Shown: positions 62,981-64,000 of the stretch, piece by piece
How the letters are laid out: the number at the start of each line of letters is the position of its first letter
How positions within the stretch are numbered: position 1 is the first letter of the stretch
Source: Rubrivivax sp.
Lineage (GTDB): Bacteria > Pseudomonadota > Gammaproteobacteria > Burkholderiales > Burkholderiaceae_C
Direction: 5' to 3'
DNA length: 64,000 bases
NCBI GenBank assembly: GCA_027484825.1
Contig: JAIXSE010000003.1
Span: 38,852 to 102,851, forward strand
Translations under genes and position numbers: made by a program
Notes under the pieces: model-generated
What the model saw: only the letters and a program-made list of their open reading frames with translations
What the model was told of the DNA's origin: nothing
The model's database searches: none

Positions 62981-64000
62981 ATGTCCGGTCATCCGATCCT
63001 TCCCGCGGAACCCATCACCCTCCCGCTGCTGCCGCTGCGGGACGTGGTGGTGTTCCCGCACATGGTGATCCCCCTGTTCGTGGGTCGCCCCAAGTCCATC
63101 AAGGCGCTGGAAGCCGCGATGGAAGCCGGGCGGCAGATCATGCTGGTGGCGCAGAAAGCCGCCGGCAAGGACGAACCCAAACCCGACGACATGTTCGAGA
63201 TGGGCTGCGTCTCCAGCATCCTGCAGATGCTGAAGCTGCCCGATGGCACCGTGAAGGTGCTGGTGGAAGGCCTGCAGCGGGCCACCACCCAGGCCATCCA
63301 TGACGGCGAAGAACACTTCACCGCCGACGTCCTGCCCATTCCGCCCGAGGCGGACGAGCAACCGGAAGTCGAAGCCCTGCGTCGCGCCGTCACGCAGCAG
63401 TTCGACCAGTACGTCAAGCTGAACAAGAAGATCCCCCCGGAGATCCTCACCTCCATCGCCGGGATCGACGATGCCGGCCGCCTGGCCGACACCATCGCCG
63501 CTCACCTGCCGCTCAAGCTCGATGCTAAGCAGTCGGTGCTGGACCTGTCCGAAGTGGGCAAGCGTCTGGAGAAGCTGCTGGACCTGCTGGAGCATGAGGT
63601 CGACATCCTGCAGGTGGAAAAGCGCATCCGTGGCCGCGTCAAGCGCCAGATGGAGAAGAGCCAGCGCGAGTACTACCTGAACGAGCAGGTCAAGGCCATC
63701 CAGAAGGAACTCGGCGATGGCGAAGAGGGCGCCGATCTGGAAGAGCTGGACAAGAAGATCCAGGCCGCCCGCATGCCCAAGGAGGCCCGCAAGAAGGCCG
63801 ACGCTGAGCTCAAGAAGCTCAAGCTGATGTCGCCCATGTCCGCCGAAGCCACGGTGGTGCGCAACTACATCGAGACCCTGGTCAACCTGCCCTGGAGCAA
63901 GAAGACCAAGATCAAGTTCGATCTGTCCAATGCCGTCGACGTGCTGAACGAAGACCATTACGGTCTGGACAAGGTCAAGGACCGCATCGTCGAGTACCTC
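62981..64000 (+). CDS. lon: ATP-dependent protease Lon, 3' truncated by window edge
   Basis: The first 340 residues are visible. They comprise the N-terminal substrate-binding LAN domain (LPLLPLRDVVVFPHMVIPLF) and the long coiled helix with QREYYLNEQVKAIQKELGDG, followed by the start of the AAA+ region (ETLVNLPWSKKTK, LDKVKDRIVEYL). The ATP-binding and Ser-Lys protease parts lie beyond the window. AGAGG seven bases before the ATG 62981 supports the start. Lon degrades unfolded and regulatory proteins in the cytoplasm. Confidence 0.96.
   Translation, partial: MSGHPILPAEPITLPLLPLRDVVVFPHMVIPLFVGRPKSIKALEAAMEAGRQIMLVAQKAAGKDEPKPDDMFEMGCVSSILQMLKLPDGTVKVLVEGLQRATTQAIHDGEEHFTADVLPIPPEADEQPEVEALRRAVTQQFDQYVKLNKKIPPEILTSIAGIDDAGRLADTIAAHLPLKLDAKQSVLDLSEVGKRLEKLLDLLEHEVDILQVEKRIRGRVKRQMEKSQREYYLNEQVKAIQKELGDGEEGADLEELDKKIQAARMPKEARKKADAELKKLKLMSPMSAEATVVRNYIETLVNLPWSKKTKIKFDLSNAVDVLNEDHYGLDKVKDRIVEYL

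Overview
This is a GC-rich chromosomal segment of housekeeping genes with no prophage, insertion sequence or CRISPR array that I can see. The gene orders thrS-infC-rpmI-rplT-pheS-pheT-ihfA-merR-tRNA-Pro, ilvB-ilvN-ilvC-pssA-leuA and tig-clpP-clpX-lon, a sigma factor-DUF3619-DUF3106 cluster and the hopanoid genes hpnCDE all point to a betaproteobacterium of the order Burkholderiales. The Roseateles/Mitsuaria/Rubrivivax neighbourhood is my best guess from protein style; no rRNA is present to confirm it.

Layout. 1-5.8 kb: small metabolic enzymes (a medium-chain reductase cut by the window edge, a GNAT enzyme, a GST, a short-chain dehydrogenase, a flavoprotein, and an opposing threonine-aldolase-like enzyme). 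5.8-12.2 kb: a 144-bp tandem repeat, tex, a TonB-dependent receptor and a patatin-like lipase. 12.3-20.6 kb: a translation block starting with thrS, which sits behind a Thr-rich leader peptide and a terminator, and ending with tRNA-Pro(GGG). 20.6-24.7 kb: a four-gene Mla-type lipid transporter whose lipoprotein gene is flanked by two different 12-bp minisatellites. 24.8-29.1 kb: a J-domain protein and two divergent pyrophosphatases (membrane H+-pumping hppA and soluble ppa), separated by repeats. 29.3-34.7 kb: the least familiar part, with a 970-residue metallophosphoesterase carrying a GAF-like C-terminus, a small downstream protein, an unrecognised 266-residue protein and an N-acyltransferase. 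34.8-40.4 kb: nadE-glnB, then an opposing cluster sigma factor-DUF3619-DUF3106-RDD-dgkA. 40.6-48.9 kb: branched-chain amino acid synthesis (ilvBNC, pssA, two different types of 2-isopropylmalate synthase in tandem) with a Leu leader peptide. 49-59 kb: a penicillin-binding endopeptidase, an IclR regulator, hpnCDE and a divergent RND efflux operon sharing a palindromic operator. 59.1-64 kb: tRNA-Leu(UAG), tig, clpP, clpX and the start of lon.

Themes. Transcription attenuation appears twice with convincing parts (thrS and leuA) and possibly a third time (ilvB). The thrS leader is the most interesting regulatory find: a 12-codon peptide with five Thr codons, a strong terminator, and a segment that can pair with the left arm of the terminator as an antiterminator. 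The best candidate for an undescribed protein system is the metallophosphoesterase-GAF protein with its small neighbour. The two 12-bp minisatellites, the 39-bp repeats before ppa and the 144-bp repeats before tex show that intergenic repeat expansion is common here.
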